DNA of 24,930 nt, taken from positions 1-24,930 of the forward strand of contig CAKUHV010000011.1 in NCBI GenBank assembly GCA_934659445.1. The letters are read 5' to 3'. Source of the stretch: an uncultured Oscillospiraceae bacterium (GTDB lineage Bacteria; Bacillota; Clostridia; Oscillospirales; Oscillospiraceae). Position numbers and translations under genes: made by a program. Shown piece by piece: positions 1-6,401 of the stretch (the stretch's first letter is position 1; every line of letters begins with the position of its first letter). Under the pieces are notes generated by a model that was not told the DNA's origin, made no database searches, and was given only the letters and a program-made list of their open reading frames with translations.

Positions 1-1509
1 CTGGGCTTCACGCTGCTCCCCCAGTCCGGCCATTACTTCGGGCGCACGGTGACCGTGACCTATAACGGCAAGGAGGCCCGGGTGTCCGATGGCTTCTTCA
101 GCAGCTTCGACACCAAGTATATCGGTGTGAGCTACTCTGGTGAACCTGTGACCCCCGTCACCGTCACCGATATCGCCGCCGAGAGCAAGACCTATGACGG
201 CACCACGGCGGCCACCCTCACCGGCGGCACACTCAGCGGCGTGGCGGAGGGCGACACCGTAGCGCTTGACTTCTCTGATGCGAAAGCGGAATTCGACAGC
301 AAAGACGCAGGAAACGACAAGGGTGTTACAGTCAAGGGTACCCTCAAGCTGACGGGTGCGGATGCCTACAAATACACGCTGACCCAGCCTGACCTCCGCA
401 ATCTCACGGCCAACATTACTCCCTGCACCGCCATCACCGACGCCACCAACAAGACCCAGACCATCTATGTGGGCGGGAGCAGCTTTGAAGTGCCCAAGTT
501 CACCGGCGTGACTGTGAACGGCAAGACCGAAACGGTCACTGGCGATTTGGCCTATAAGGTAGAAAACACAGACAAGACTGTGGCGGAGATCGGCGAGGCC
601 CTCAAAGCCTTGAAGGCTGGGGAGAAACTGGAAATCGGCTACAGCTTCACTGCCACTGACGACAACTATTCTGATACCGCGAAGACCGGCGCCATCACCG
701 TCACCGCACAAAACCGTCCCAGCTCCTCTCCCACCCGCTACAACGTCACCGTGGATAAGGCCGTCAACGGCACCGTGACCGTGACCCCCTCCCGGGCCAG
801 CAAGGGCGACACCGTGACCGTCACCGTCAAGCCTGACAGCGGCTATGTGCTGGAGACGATCACCGTCACCGACAAGGACGGCAAGGAACTTGAACTGACC
901 GACAAGGGCGACGGCAGGTACACCTTCACCATGCCCCGCGGCGAAGTCACCGTAAAGGCTACCTTCATGGAGGACAACACCGTTCTGAACTTCTTCTACG
1001 ACGTGCCCAACGACGCCTACTACTACGAGGCCGTGAAGTGGGCCGTGGAGAAGGGCATCACCAGCGGCGTGGGCAACAACCTGTTCGGCTCCAACGACCC
1101 CTGCACCCGGGCTCAGATCGTCACCTTCCTGTGGCGCGCCGCCGGCTCCCCGGAGCCCAAGGCGCTGAGCAGCTTCACAGATGTGCCCGCTGACGCGTGG
1201 TACGCCAAGGCCGTGGCGTGGGCCGTGGAGAACGGCGTCACCGCCGGTGTGGGCGACAATCTGTTCGGCTCCGGCGACACCTGCACCCGTGCCCAGAGCG
1301 TGACCTTCCTGTTCAAGGCGCTGAAGGCCGTGGCCAAGGGCCAGGCCGGCTTCCGTGACGTGGCCAGCAGCGACTGGTTCGCCAAGGCTGTGGCCTGGGC
1401 CGTGGAGAACGGCGTCACCGCCGGTGTGGGCGACAATCTGTTCGGCTCCGGCGACCCCTGCTCCCGCGCCCAGATCGTTACCTTCCTGTTTAAGGCCTAC
1501 AATCCCTGA
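1..1509 (+). CDS. SLH-domain cell-surface protein, 5'-truncated by window edge
   Basis: The frame is open from base 1, so the gene begins upstream of the window; the GTG at 49 is only an internal codon. What remains is a modular exported surface protein. Nt 190-420 encode a YDG/MBG-like beta module (starting YDGTTAATLTGG). Nt 430-700 encode a second beta-rich segment. Nt 742-970 encode a bacterial-repeat (InlB-B-like) module beginning YNVTVDKAVNGTVTVTP. Three C-terminal SLH domains follow at about nt 990-1140, 1170-1320 and 1350-1505, with the VENGVTAGVG and TRAQ signatures. In Gram-positive bacteria SLH triplets bind pyruvylated secondary cell-wall polymers and hold the protein non-covalently on the cell surface. 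Each SLH domain has a Cys just before its [ST]RAQ motif. SLH2 and SLH3 share a 60-bp exact DNA repeat. The SLH call is firm; adhesion or S-layer function is inference. Confidence 0.9.
   Translation: MGFTLLPQSGHYFGRTVTVTYNGKEARVSDGFFSSFDTKYIGVSYSGEPVTPVTVTDIAAESKTYDGTTAATLTGGTLSGVAEGDTVALDFSDAKAEFDSKDAGNDKGVTVKGTLKLTGADAYKYTLTQPDLRNLTANITPCTAITDATNKTQTIYVGGSSFEVPKFTGVTVNGKTETVTGDLAYKVENTDKTVAEIGEALKALKAGEKLEIGYSFTATDDNYSDTAKTGAITVTAQNRPSSSPTRYNVTVDKAVNGTVTVTPSRASKGDTVTVTVKPDSGYVLETITVTDKDGKELELTDKGDGRYTFTMPRGEVTVKATFMEDNTVLNFFYDVPNDAYYYEAVKWAVEKGITSGVGNNLFGSNDPCTRAQIVTFLWRAAGSPEPKALSSFTDVPADAWYAKAVAWAVENGVTAGVGDNLFGSGDTCTRAQSVTFLFKALKAVAKGQAGFRDVASSDWFAKAVAWAVENGVTAGVGDNLFGSGDPCSRAQIVTFLFKAYNP
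1219..1278 (+). repeat. 60-bp exact direct repeat, copy 1 (SLH2)
   Basis: Bases 1219-1278 are identical to 1396-1455, an in-phase offset of 177 bp (59 codons). The repeat covers the conserved core of SLH domain 2 from the tryptophan codon of AWAVENG through FGSGD. Identity at every synonymous position suggests recent duplication or gene conversion. Confidence 0.95.
1396..1455 (+). repeat. 60-bp exact direct repeat, copy 2 (SLH3)
   Basis: Second copy of the SLH-core repeat, identical to 1219-1278. Recombination between the copies would delete or add exactly one 59-residue SLH domain without changing the frame. Confidence 0.95.
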
Positions 1510-1774
1510 TCGCGAGACATACAAAAGCCCTCCGGCGGAAGATTTTGAAACTTTGAAAAAGTTCCAAAATCTTATGATTAAAAACGAATGGCCCAGGCCA
1601 CCTTCTCTTGCCCCTGCGGGGCAATTCACCTTGTGACACCCTTCCTGGGTTATCGGCGGGCTAAGAGCCGCCGCTTCGCGTCGGTTGCCCGCCGAATCTG
1701 GCCTGCGGGCCTTGTCTTTCGTAACTATCTTCCTTCCCGTATCTATACGTACTGCTACTTTTCCGACATTCTCA
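1510..1774. other. Gene-free intergenic stretch with several inverted repeats
   Basis: No convincing coding sequence. It holds a chain of stem-loops: AGATTTTG (1540-1547) with CAAAATCT (1565-1572), extended inward by AACTT/AAGTT around a TGAAA loop; TTGCCCC-TGC-GGGGCAA (1608-1624); TCGGCGGGC (1653-1661) with GCCCGCCGA (1687-1695); and GGCC-TGCG-GGCC (about 1699-1710). The first hairpin lies about 30 nt after the SLH stop and could help end that transcript, but no clean T-run follows it. The rest is unexplained. Confidence 0.5.
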
Positions 1775-1810
1775 AGCCCCCCGTGCCAAGGCACGGGGGG
1801 CTCTCTTTGT
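1775..1810. terminator. Intrinsic terminator between convergent SLH gene and rnmV
   Basis: A perfect 13-bp stem, AGCCCCCCGTGCC (1775-1787) with GGCACGGGGGGCT (1790-1802), is followed on the plus strand by CTCTTTGTT. It abuts the rnmV stop at 1811, so it probably ends the comEC-holA-rnmV transcript and may serve the SLH gene from the other side. Confidence 0.75.
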
Positions 1811-2419
1811 TCATTCCCGGTCGGGAGCGGCGGCGTCACTCAGAAGCTCCTCCGCCTCCCGGCGGCTGTAGCAGCCGTTGAGCACCGCCAGCAGGGCGTT
1901 GGCGCTCATGTGCTCCGGCAGGTCCAAACGGCGCAGCAGCTCCAAACGGCGCCGGGCGCTGCCCTCGCCCCCGGTCAGTCCGGCGGCAAACAGATCGGCC
2001 TTGGTCAGGGCGGGGCTCTCCCACTCCAGAGCCGTCTCATCCAGCACGGTGGCCCCCGCCCGGCGCAGCACCTGCTCCAGCACCCGGGGGGTCATCCCCT
2101 CCACCCCCAGCTTACCCTCCTTCCCCGGCTGGCGCTTGCGGCGCTCCTTGCCGGGGATGTCGGGGATGTAGGCGTGCTTCACCCACTGCTGGGGCACCGC
2201 CCCCTTGATACGGTTACGGATGACGAAGCCCGCCCCGTCGGAGTCGGTGAGGACGATCAGTCCCCGCTTCTCCGCCGCCCGGCACAGCAGGGCCAGCTGC
2301 TCCGGATCCTTGAAGATGTGAAAGCCCCCGGTCTCTAAGATCAGGGTGTCCACCACCTGGGACAGGGCGTTCTTGTCGTACCGCCCCTCCACCACGATGG
2401 CCTCTTTGATGCGCAGCAT
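1811..2419 (-). CDS. rnmV: Ribonuclease M5 (5S rRNA maturase)
   Basis: This 202-residue protein has an N-terminal TOPRIM domain: Glu11 in IVVEGRYDKNAL and the Asp59-x-Asp61 pair in VLTDSDGAG supply the metal-binding acidic residues. The downstream IRNRIKG and HAYIPDIPGKERR segments also match RNase M5, which in Firmicutes cleaves both strands of the 5S rRNA precursor helix with ribosomal protein L18 bound. The length is normal for the family. The start is set by GGAGG seven bases upstream; that site directly follows the holA stop TAG, only 10 nt away, suggesting translational coupling as the last gene of comEC-holA-rnmV. In many Firmicutes rnmV sits beside ksgA, so this neighbourhood is less usual. 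Other small TOPRIM nucleases are possible but fit less well. Confidence 0.88.
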   Translation of the reverse strand: MLRIKEAIVVEGRYDKNALSQVVDTLILETGGFHIFKDPEQLALLCRAAEKRGLIVLTDSDGAGFVIRNRIKGAVPQQWVKHAYIPDIPGKERRKRQPGKEGKLGVEGMTPRVLEQVLRRAGATVLDETALEWESPALTKADLFAAGLTGGEGSARRRLELLRRLDLPEHMSANALLAVLNGCYSRREAEELLSDAAAPDRE

Positions 2420-2429
2420 GGCGGCCCTC

Positions 2430-3476
2430 CTATCGCGCCCGGGCGGGCTGAGACAGCTCCAGCAGCAGCTGGGTCAGCAGCTCTTTGCCGTCCTGTCCGC
2501 TGGACTTCATGGCCAGATCCACCTGGCCGCAGCGCACCACCGCCCTGCGGCACCAGGCCAGGGAGAACCGCCGGGCGGAGCCCATGAGCTTCTCCGCCGG
2601 ATAGGGCTTCAGCCCCCACAGGGCGGCGATCTCCCCCGCCCCCATGTGGCCGTCCAATGCCAGCCGGGCGGAGTACAGCTGCCGCATCTGCCGACCCAGC
2701 GACCACATGATCCTGATGGGCGGCTCCTGCATCTGCAAAAGCTCCCCCAGCACGGCGGCGGCCCGGTCGAAGTCCCCCTCGCCGATGGCGTCGGTCATGC
2801 GGAACACCACCGCGTCCAGCTGGGGAGTGGCCACGGCGTCGATGTCCTCCCGGGTGATGCGGGGGCCCCTGGCATAAGCGGCCACCTTCTCGATCTCGCC
2901 GATGAGGGTGGTCATCAGATCGCCGCACAGGAAGATCAGATCCAGAGCCAGACGGGAGTCGATGTCCTTCCCCGCCGCCCGGAACCGGCGGCGCACCCAG
3001 TCCACCAGATCCCCCTGATCCTGCCGGGCGAAGTTCACCACCGTGCCGTACTGCTTCAAAGCGGCGGCCAGCTTGGTGCGGGCGTCCCCCTTGTAGGGGA
3101 TCAGGTCGTAGATAAACACCACACAGCAGTAGTCGGGCAGCTGGGCGAACAGGGCGGCGTACTGCTCCCGATCCTTCTCCCCCGCCTTATACAGGTCGAA
3201 GTCCGTCACCTGCACAAGGGTGCGCTCCCCCATCATGGGCAGGCAGTCGACGGCCTCCTCCAGGGCGTGGGGGGACATATCCCTGGCGGCGATCTCGTGG
3301 AGGTTGAAGGCGCCCATCCCCCCGGCCAGCAGCTGCTGCCGCAGCTGACCCAGATAGTAGTCCCGGAGATAGGTCTCCTCCCCGTGGAACACATACAGCT
3401 GTCCCGGTGTCTTGGCGGACAGATCCTTTTTCAGTTTGGTATAGCCGGCAGTGTCCGGCTTTGCTTTGGGCGGCAT
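2430..3476 (-). CDS. holA: DNA polymerase III subunit delta
   Basis: This 348-residue protein matches HolA, the clamp-loader delta subunit that opens the sliding-clamp ring and loads it on primed DNA. Family features in order are the N-terminal YVFHGEETYLRDYYL segment (about residues 28-42), the degenerate AAA+ core with no functional Walker A, the FVIYDLIP-type strand (here VVFIYDLIP, near 110), a helical middle domain (LIGEIEKVAAYA, then IDAVATPQLDAVVF) and the C-terminal collar helices. The start has AAGGAG nine bases upstream. The gene lies 28 nt after comEC and 10 nt before rnmV on the same strand. comEC-holA adjacency is common in Firmicutes, which supports both calls. Confidence 0.95.
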   Translation of the reverse strand: MPPKAKPDTAGYTKLKKDLSAKTPGQLYVFHGEETYLRDYYLGQLRQQLLAGGMGAFNLHEIAARDMSPHALEEAVDCLPMMGERTLVQVTDFDLYKAGEKDREQYAALFAQLPDYCCVVFIYDLIPYKGDARTKLAAALKQYGTVVNFARQDQGDLVDWVRRRFRAAGKDIDSRLALDLIFLCGDLMTTLIGEIEKVAAYARGPRITREDIDAVATPQLDAVVFRMTDAIGEGDFDRAAAVLGELLQMQEPPIRIMWSLGRQMRQLYSARLALDGHMGAGEIAALWGLKPYPAEKLMGSARRFSLAWCRRAVVRCGQVDLAMKSSGQDGKELLTQLLLELSQPARAR

Positions 3477-3504
3477 AGCGTTTCTCCTTCATGTACTATC
3501 GGTA

Positions 3505-5802
3505 TCAATTCCCCCGGGCCCGGATGAGCACCGTGCCCTGCAGGTCTGTGCGGTAAAGCTCGGTCCCGGCGGCGGAAAGGCGCTCCATCGTCTCGGCCGC
3601 CGGGTGTCCGTAACGGTTGTCGGCCCCCACGGAAATCACGGCGGTCTCCGGCTGAATGGCGGCCAGCAGCTCCAGCGAGGTGGAGTGTCCGGAGCCGTGG
3701 TGTCCCGCCACCAGCACCTCCACATGGGGCAGCTGCGTGTGCTCCAGCAGCAGCTGTTCCACGTCGCCGCCCATGTCCCCGGTGATGAGCACGTCGAAGT
3801 CACCTGAGGTGGCCAGCACAGACAGCCCCTCCTCGTTGGTCTCCCCCACGCCCAGAGGCGCGAACAGGTGCAGAGCTCCGCCGCCGTCCAGCTCCACCGT
3901 CCGGTCCCGGCTGAGCTCCTCCATGGGAATGTTCTTTTCCTTTGCAATACTGACGATCTCCTGCCGCAGAGGGGAATCCTCCCCCGCCGCAGGCAGCACG
4001 ATTGCGTCCACCGGCACCCGCTCCAGCAGCTGGGGCACGCCGTTGGCGTGGTCGTCGTGGAAGTGGGTGATCACCAGCAGGTCCAGCCTCTGCCCGCCCA
4101 TGCTCCGGATATAGTCGGCGGCGATGTCCCCGGCGTCGGTCTGACTGTCACCGCCGCAGTCCACCAGCGCCCAGCTGTCCCCACAGCGCAGCAGCACGCT
4201 CTCCCCCTGCCCCACGTCCAGTACCGCGGCCGCCATAGCCCCGCTCCGGAAGGTGCTCACCGTCAGAGCCACGGCGGCGCACAGAGTTGCGGCGCAGACG
4301 GCGGCGGATACCCTAAGCCGCTTTTTGCCCTTGATGAAAGCGCCGGCCAGCAGAACGGCATACACCAGCGCCAGCCAGGCCCGGTAGTAGAAGGAGTCCA
4401 TGGTCAGGGCGGCAAAGGGCACATTGGACAGCCTAGGGACGACCCAGTTGAGGTAGGCGGTCAGCGGAGCGGTAAGCTCCGCCCCGAGGCCGCCAAGCGT
4501 CGGACTGACCACGGCCAGCGCGCCGGAGACCAGCCCGCCCACAAATACCAGCCCCACCGCCCACAGGGTGAGCAGATTGGCCAGCAGAGAGACCACGGAC
4601 ACCGAGCCGAAGTACAGGGCCACCAACGGCGTGGTGAACACCATGGCCCCCAGCGTGGCGGACAGGGTGGACACCAGAAAGAACACCGCCCGGTCCAACA
4701 GCCACATGGGGGTAAAGTGCTTGCGCTTTTTCGGCTGATAGAGGGAAAAGGCCCAGCCCTGAATGGCGCCGGAGCAGCAGAAGATCCCCGCCACCGCCAG
4801 GAAGGACAACTGAAGGCCCACATGGGCCGCGGCAAAGGGGTTCTGCATCAGGATCAGCAAAAGGGCAAAGCCCAGGGCCGTGGGGTCGTCCCGCTCCCGG
4901 TCGAACAGGGGCGCGATCTCCAGCAGCAGGATCATCACCGACGCCCGCACCACCGAGGGGGTGCTGCCCGCCACCGTCATGAACAGCAGCACCAGGGGGA
5001 TGAGCACCAGGGCGGTGCGTTTTCGGCCCCGGCCCAGCAGCAGGGACAGCGCCCCCGCCAGAAAGGCCACGTGCATCCCGGACACCGCAACCGTGTGGGA
5101 CAGGCCGGTGCGCTGGAGAGAGGAGGTAAAGGGGTCGGACAGGCTGTCCCGGTTGCCGGTGACCAGAGCCTTTACCAGAGGGGACGCATCCCCGGAAAAG
5201 CTGCGGTCGATCCCCGCTTTCAGCCTTTGAGACAGCACCGCCGGCCAGCAGGAGACGGGGATATGCTCCGGACGGTGGATGCTCAGCTCGCCGTAGGCCA
5301 CGCCCCGCAGGAAGATGCCCTTGGCGGTGAAATAAGTGACCTCCGCTCCGCTGAAGGTGCGCTCGGCCAGGGTGCAGTGGGCCACGGTCCCGATCTTATC
5401 CCCGGGACAAAGGCCGCTGCCCTGTTCGTCCACATAGAGCAGGGTGGGAACGGTCACCCGGCCTTCGGTCTCAACCTTCACGGGAACCGACCAGCCCCAG
5501 GCCGTCTTCCGGGCGTAGTCGGTGACGGTGCCCGTCAGGCGCACCGTTTTCCCATCCAGCTCCCGGGCCGGAGCATAGAATACCGCTGTATAGACGGCCG
5601 TCCAGGCCAGGCCCGCGGCCAGTCCGCCGCAGATCAGGGCCGCCCGCTTTCTCCCCTTCGGCAAAGCGCGCGCCAGAAGGGACAGGGGACACAGCAGAGC
5701 CAGCGCCCCCGCCAGAGGCAGCCACAGCCCCTCCGGCAGCACATACACCGCCCCGAACACCCCGGCGGCAAAGGAAAAGGAGGCGATGGCCAGACAGCGC
5801 AC
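3505..5802 (-). CDS. comEC: ComEC/Rec2-type DNA uptake channel protein
   Basis: A 765-residue membrane protein of the competence family, which carries single-stranded DNA across the membrane in naturally competent bacteria. It starts with hydrophobic helices, then an OB-like soluble stretch (GKTVRLTGTVTDY), then the Competence domain with many membrane helices and the signature GLSHTVAVSGMHVAF. The C-terminus is a metallo-beta-lactamase-like domain with the metal motif THFHDDHANG at about residues 578-587, followed by LITGDMGGDVE and VAGHHGSGHS. The GTG at 5802 is chosen because GGGGGAGG lies just upstream and the protein then begins at the first hydrophobic helix; an in-frame ATG at 5991 would add 63 unrelated basic residues, read through the promoter and overlap mrnC. 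First gene of comEC-holA-rnmV. Other com genes are not in view, so competence itself is unproven. Confidence 0.93.
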   Translation of the reverse strand: MRCLAIASFSFAAGVFGAVYVLPEGLWLPLAGALALLCPLSLLARALPKGRKRAALICGGLAAGLAWTAVYTAVFYAPARELDGKTVRLTGTVTDYARKTAWGWSVPVKVETEGRVTVPTLLYVDEQGSGLCPGDKIGTVAHCTLAERTFSGAEVTYFTAKGIFLRGVAYGELSIHRPEHIPVSCWPAVLSQRLKAGIDRSFSGDASPLVKALVTGNRDSLSDPFTSSLQRTGLSHTVAVSGMHVAFLAGALSLLLGRGRKRTALVLIPLVLLFMTVAGSTPSVVRASVMILLLEIAPLFDRERDDPTALGFALLLILMQNPFAAAHVGLQLSFLAVAGIFCCSGAIQGWAFSLYQPKKRKHFTPMWLLDRAVFFLVSTLSATLGAMVFTTPLVALYFGSVSVVSLLANLLTLWAVGLVFVGGLVSGALAVVSPTLGGLGAELTAPLTAYLNWVVPRLSNVPFAALTMDSFYYRAWLALVYAVLLAGAFIKGKKRLRVSAAVCAATLCAAVALTVSTFRSGAMAAAVLDVGQGESVLLRCGDSWALVDCGGDSQTDAGDIAADYIRSMGGQRLDLLVITHFHDDHANGVPQLLERVPVDAIVLPAAGEDSPLRQEIVSIAKEKNIPMEELSRDRTVELDGGGALHLFAPLGVGETNEEGLSVLATSGDFDVLITGDMGGDVEQLLLEHTQLPHVEVLVAGHHGSGHSTSLELLAAIQPETAVISVGADNRYGHPAAETMERLSAAGTELYRTDLQGTVLIRARGN

Positions 5803-5823
5803 GGTCCCTCCCCCTTTCTCTCC

Positions 5824-5837
5824 ATTTCCCGGGAAAT
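5824..5837. promoter_or_regulatory. 14-bp palindrome in comEC leader, candidate operator
   Basis: ATTTCCCGGGAAAT is a perfect palindrome just downstream of the comEC -10, within the first 20 or so transcribed bases. A repressor bound here would block comEC without touching the divergent mrnC promoter. No regulator is assigned. Confidence 0.45.
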
Positions 5838-5848
5838 CGATATATTGA

Positions 5849-5877
5849 ATTCTACCGCTTTTCCGGCTAAAAGGCAA
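5849..5877 (-). promoter_or_regulatory. Sigma-A-type promoter for comEC operon
   Basis: On the minus strand, TTGCCT (5877-5872), a 17-nt spacer and TAGAAT (5854-5849). Transcription would begin near 5842, about 40 nt before the GTG start, supporting that start over the longer reading frame. Confidence 0.75.
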
Positions 5878-5893
5878 GGATAACCGCCCGCGC

Positions 5894-5922
5894 TTGTGTT
5901 TTTTCCGGGAGCATGATAGAAT
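5894..5922 (+). promoter_or_regulatory. Sigma-A-type promoter for mrnC-rqcH
   Basis: TTGTGT (5894-5899), a 17-nt spacer and TAGAAT (5917-5922), with an extended -10 TGA directly before the hexamer. It is divergent from, and about 16 bp away from, the comEC promoter. Confidence 0.65.
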
Positions 5923-5989
5923 ACAGGGCATAGTATGCTCCCGCCCGGGGCGCCCCGGCGCGGATTGAGCCCGAAACCGAGGGATCTCC

Positions 5990-6400
5990 ATGACTGATTA
6001 TTTCCACTTGAACGCCGACCGCGACACCCTGCTGAATCTGTCCAGTCTTGGGCTGGCCCATCTGGGGGACAGCGTGTACGAGGTGATGGTGCGCTCCTGG
6101 CTGTGCCTGCACGGCAAGGCCCGGGCCGCCGACCTGCACAAATCCACGGTAAAATATGTGGCCGCCCCGGCTCAGGCCCGGATGACACAGGCCATCCTGC
6201 CCCTGCTGACGGAGGAGGAGCAGGACGTGTTCCGCCGGGGGCGGAACACCGCCCCCCACTCCGTGCCCAAGGCCGCCAGCCGGGAGGAGTATCAGACCGC
6301 CACCGCCCTTGAGGCGCTGTTCGGCTGGCTGTATCTTCAGGGCCGCACGGAGCGGCTGAATCAACTGTTTTCCCTGATGATGGGAGAGGAGGCGATGTGA
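5990..6400 (+). CDS. mrnC: Mini-ribonuclease III (23S rRNA maturation)
   Basis: This 136-residue protein consists of an RNase III catalytic domain alone, with no double-stranded-RNA-binding domain, as in Bacillus Mini-III, which trims both ends of 23S rRNA precursors as a dimer. The RNase III signature is adapted as LAHLGDSVYEVMV (Asp27) and the second acidic site is in ATALEALFGWLYL (Glu108). Length and the one-domain layout fit the family. Start: ATG with a weak GAGGGA site. rqcH begins one base after the stop, so the two genes are surely co-transcribed; RNA processing and ribosome rescue share an operon here. Confidence 0.93.
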   Translation: MTDYFHLNADRDTLLNLSSLGLAHLGDSVYEVMVRSWLCLHGKARAADLHKSTVKYVAAPAQARMTQAILPLLTEEEQDVFRRGRNTAPHSVPKAASREEYQTATALEALFGWLYLQGRTERLNQLFSLMMGEEAM

Positions 6401-6401
6401 C

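Noticed and set aside
1219..1455. CRISPR-like repeats
   Set aside because: Only two copies, in coding phase inside SLH domains; no array or cas genes.
3868..5883. 671-codon plus-strand open frame opposite comEC
   Set aside because: Gln/His/Gly/Arg-rich shadow typical of GC-rich antisense frames; no ribosome binding site, and the other strand encodes clear ComEC motifs.
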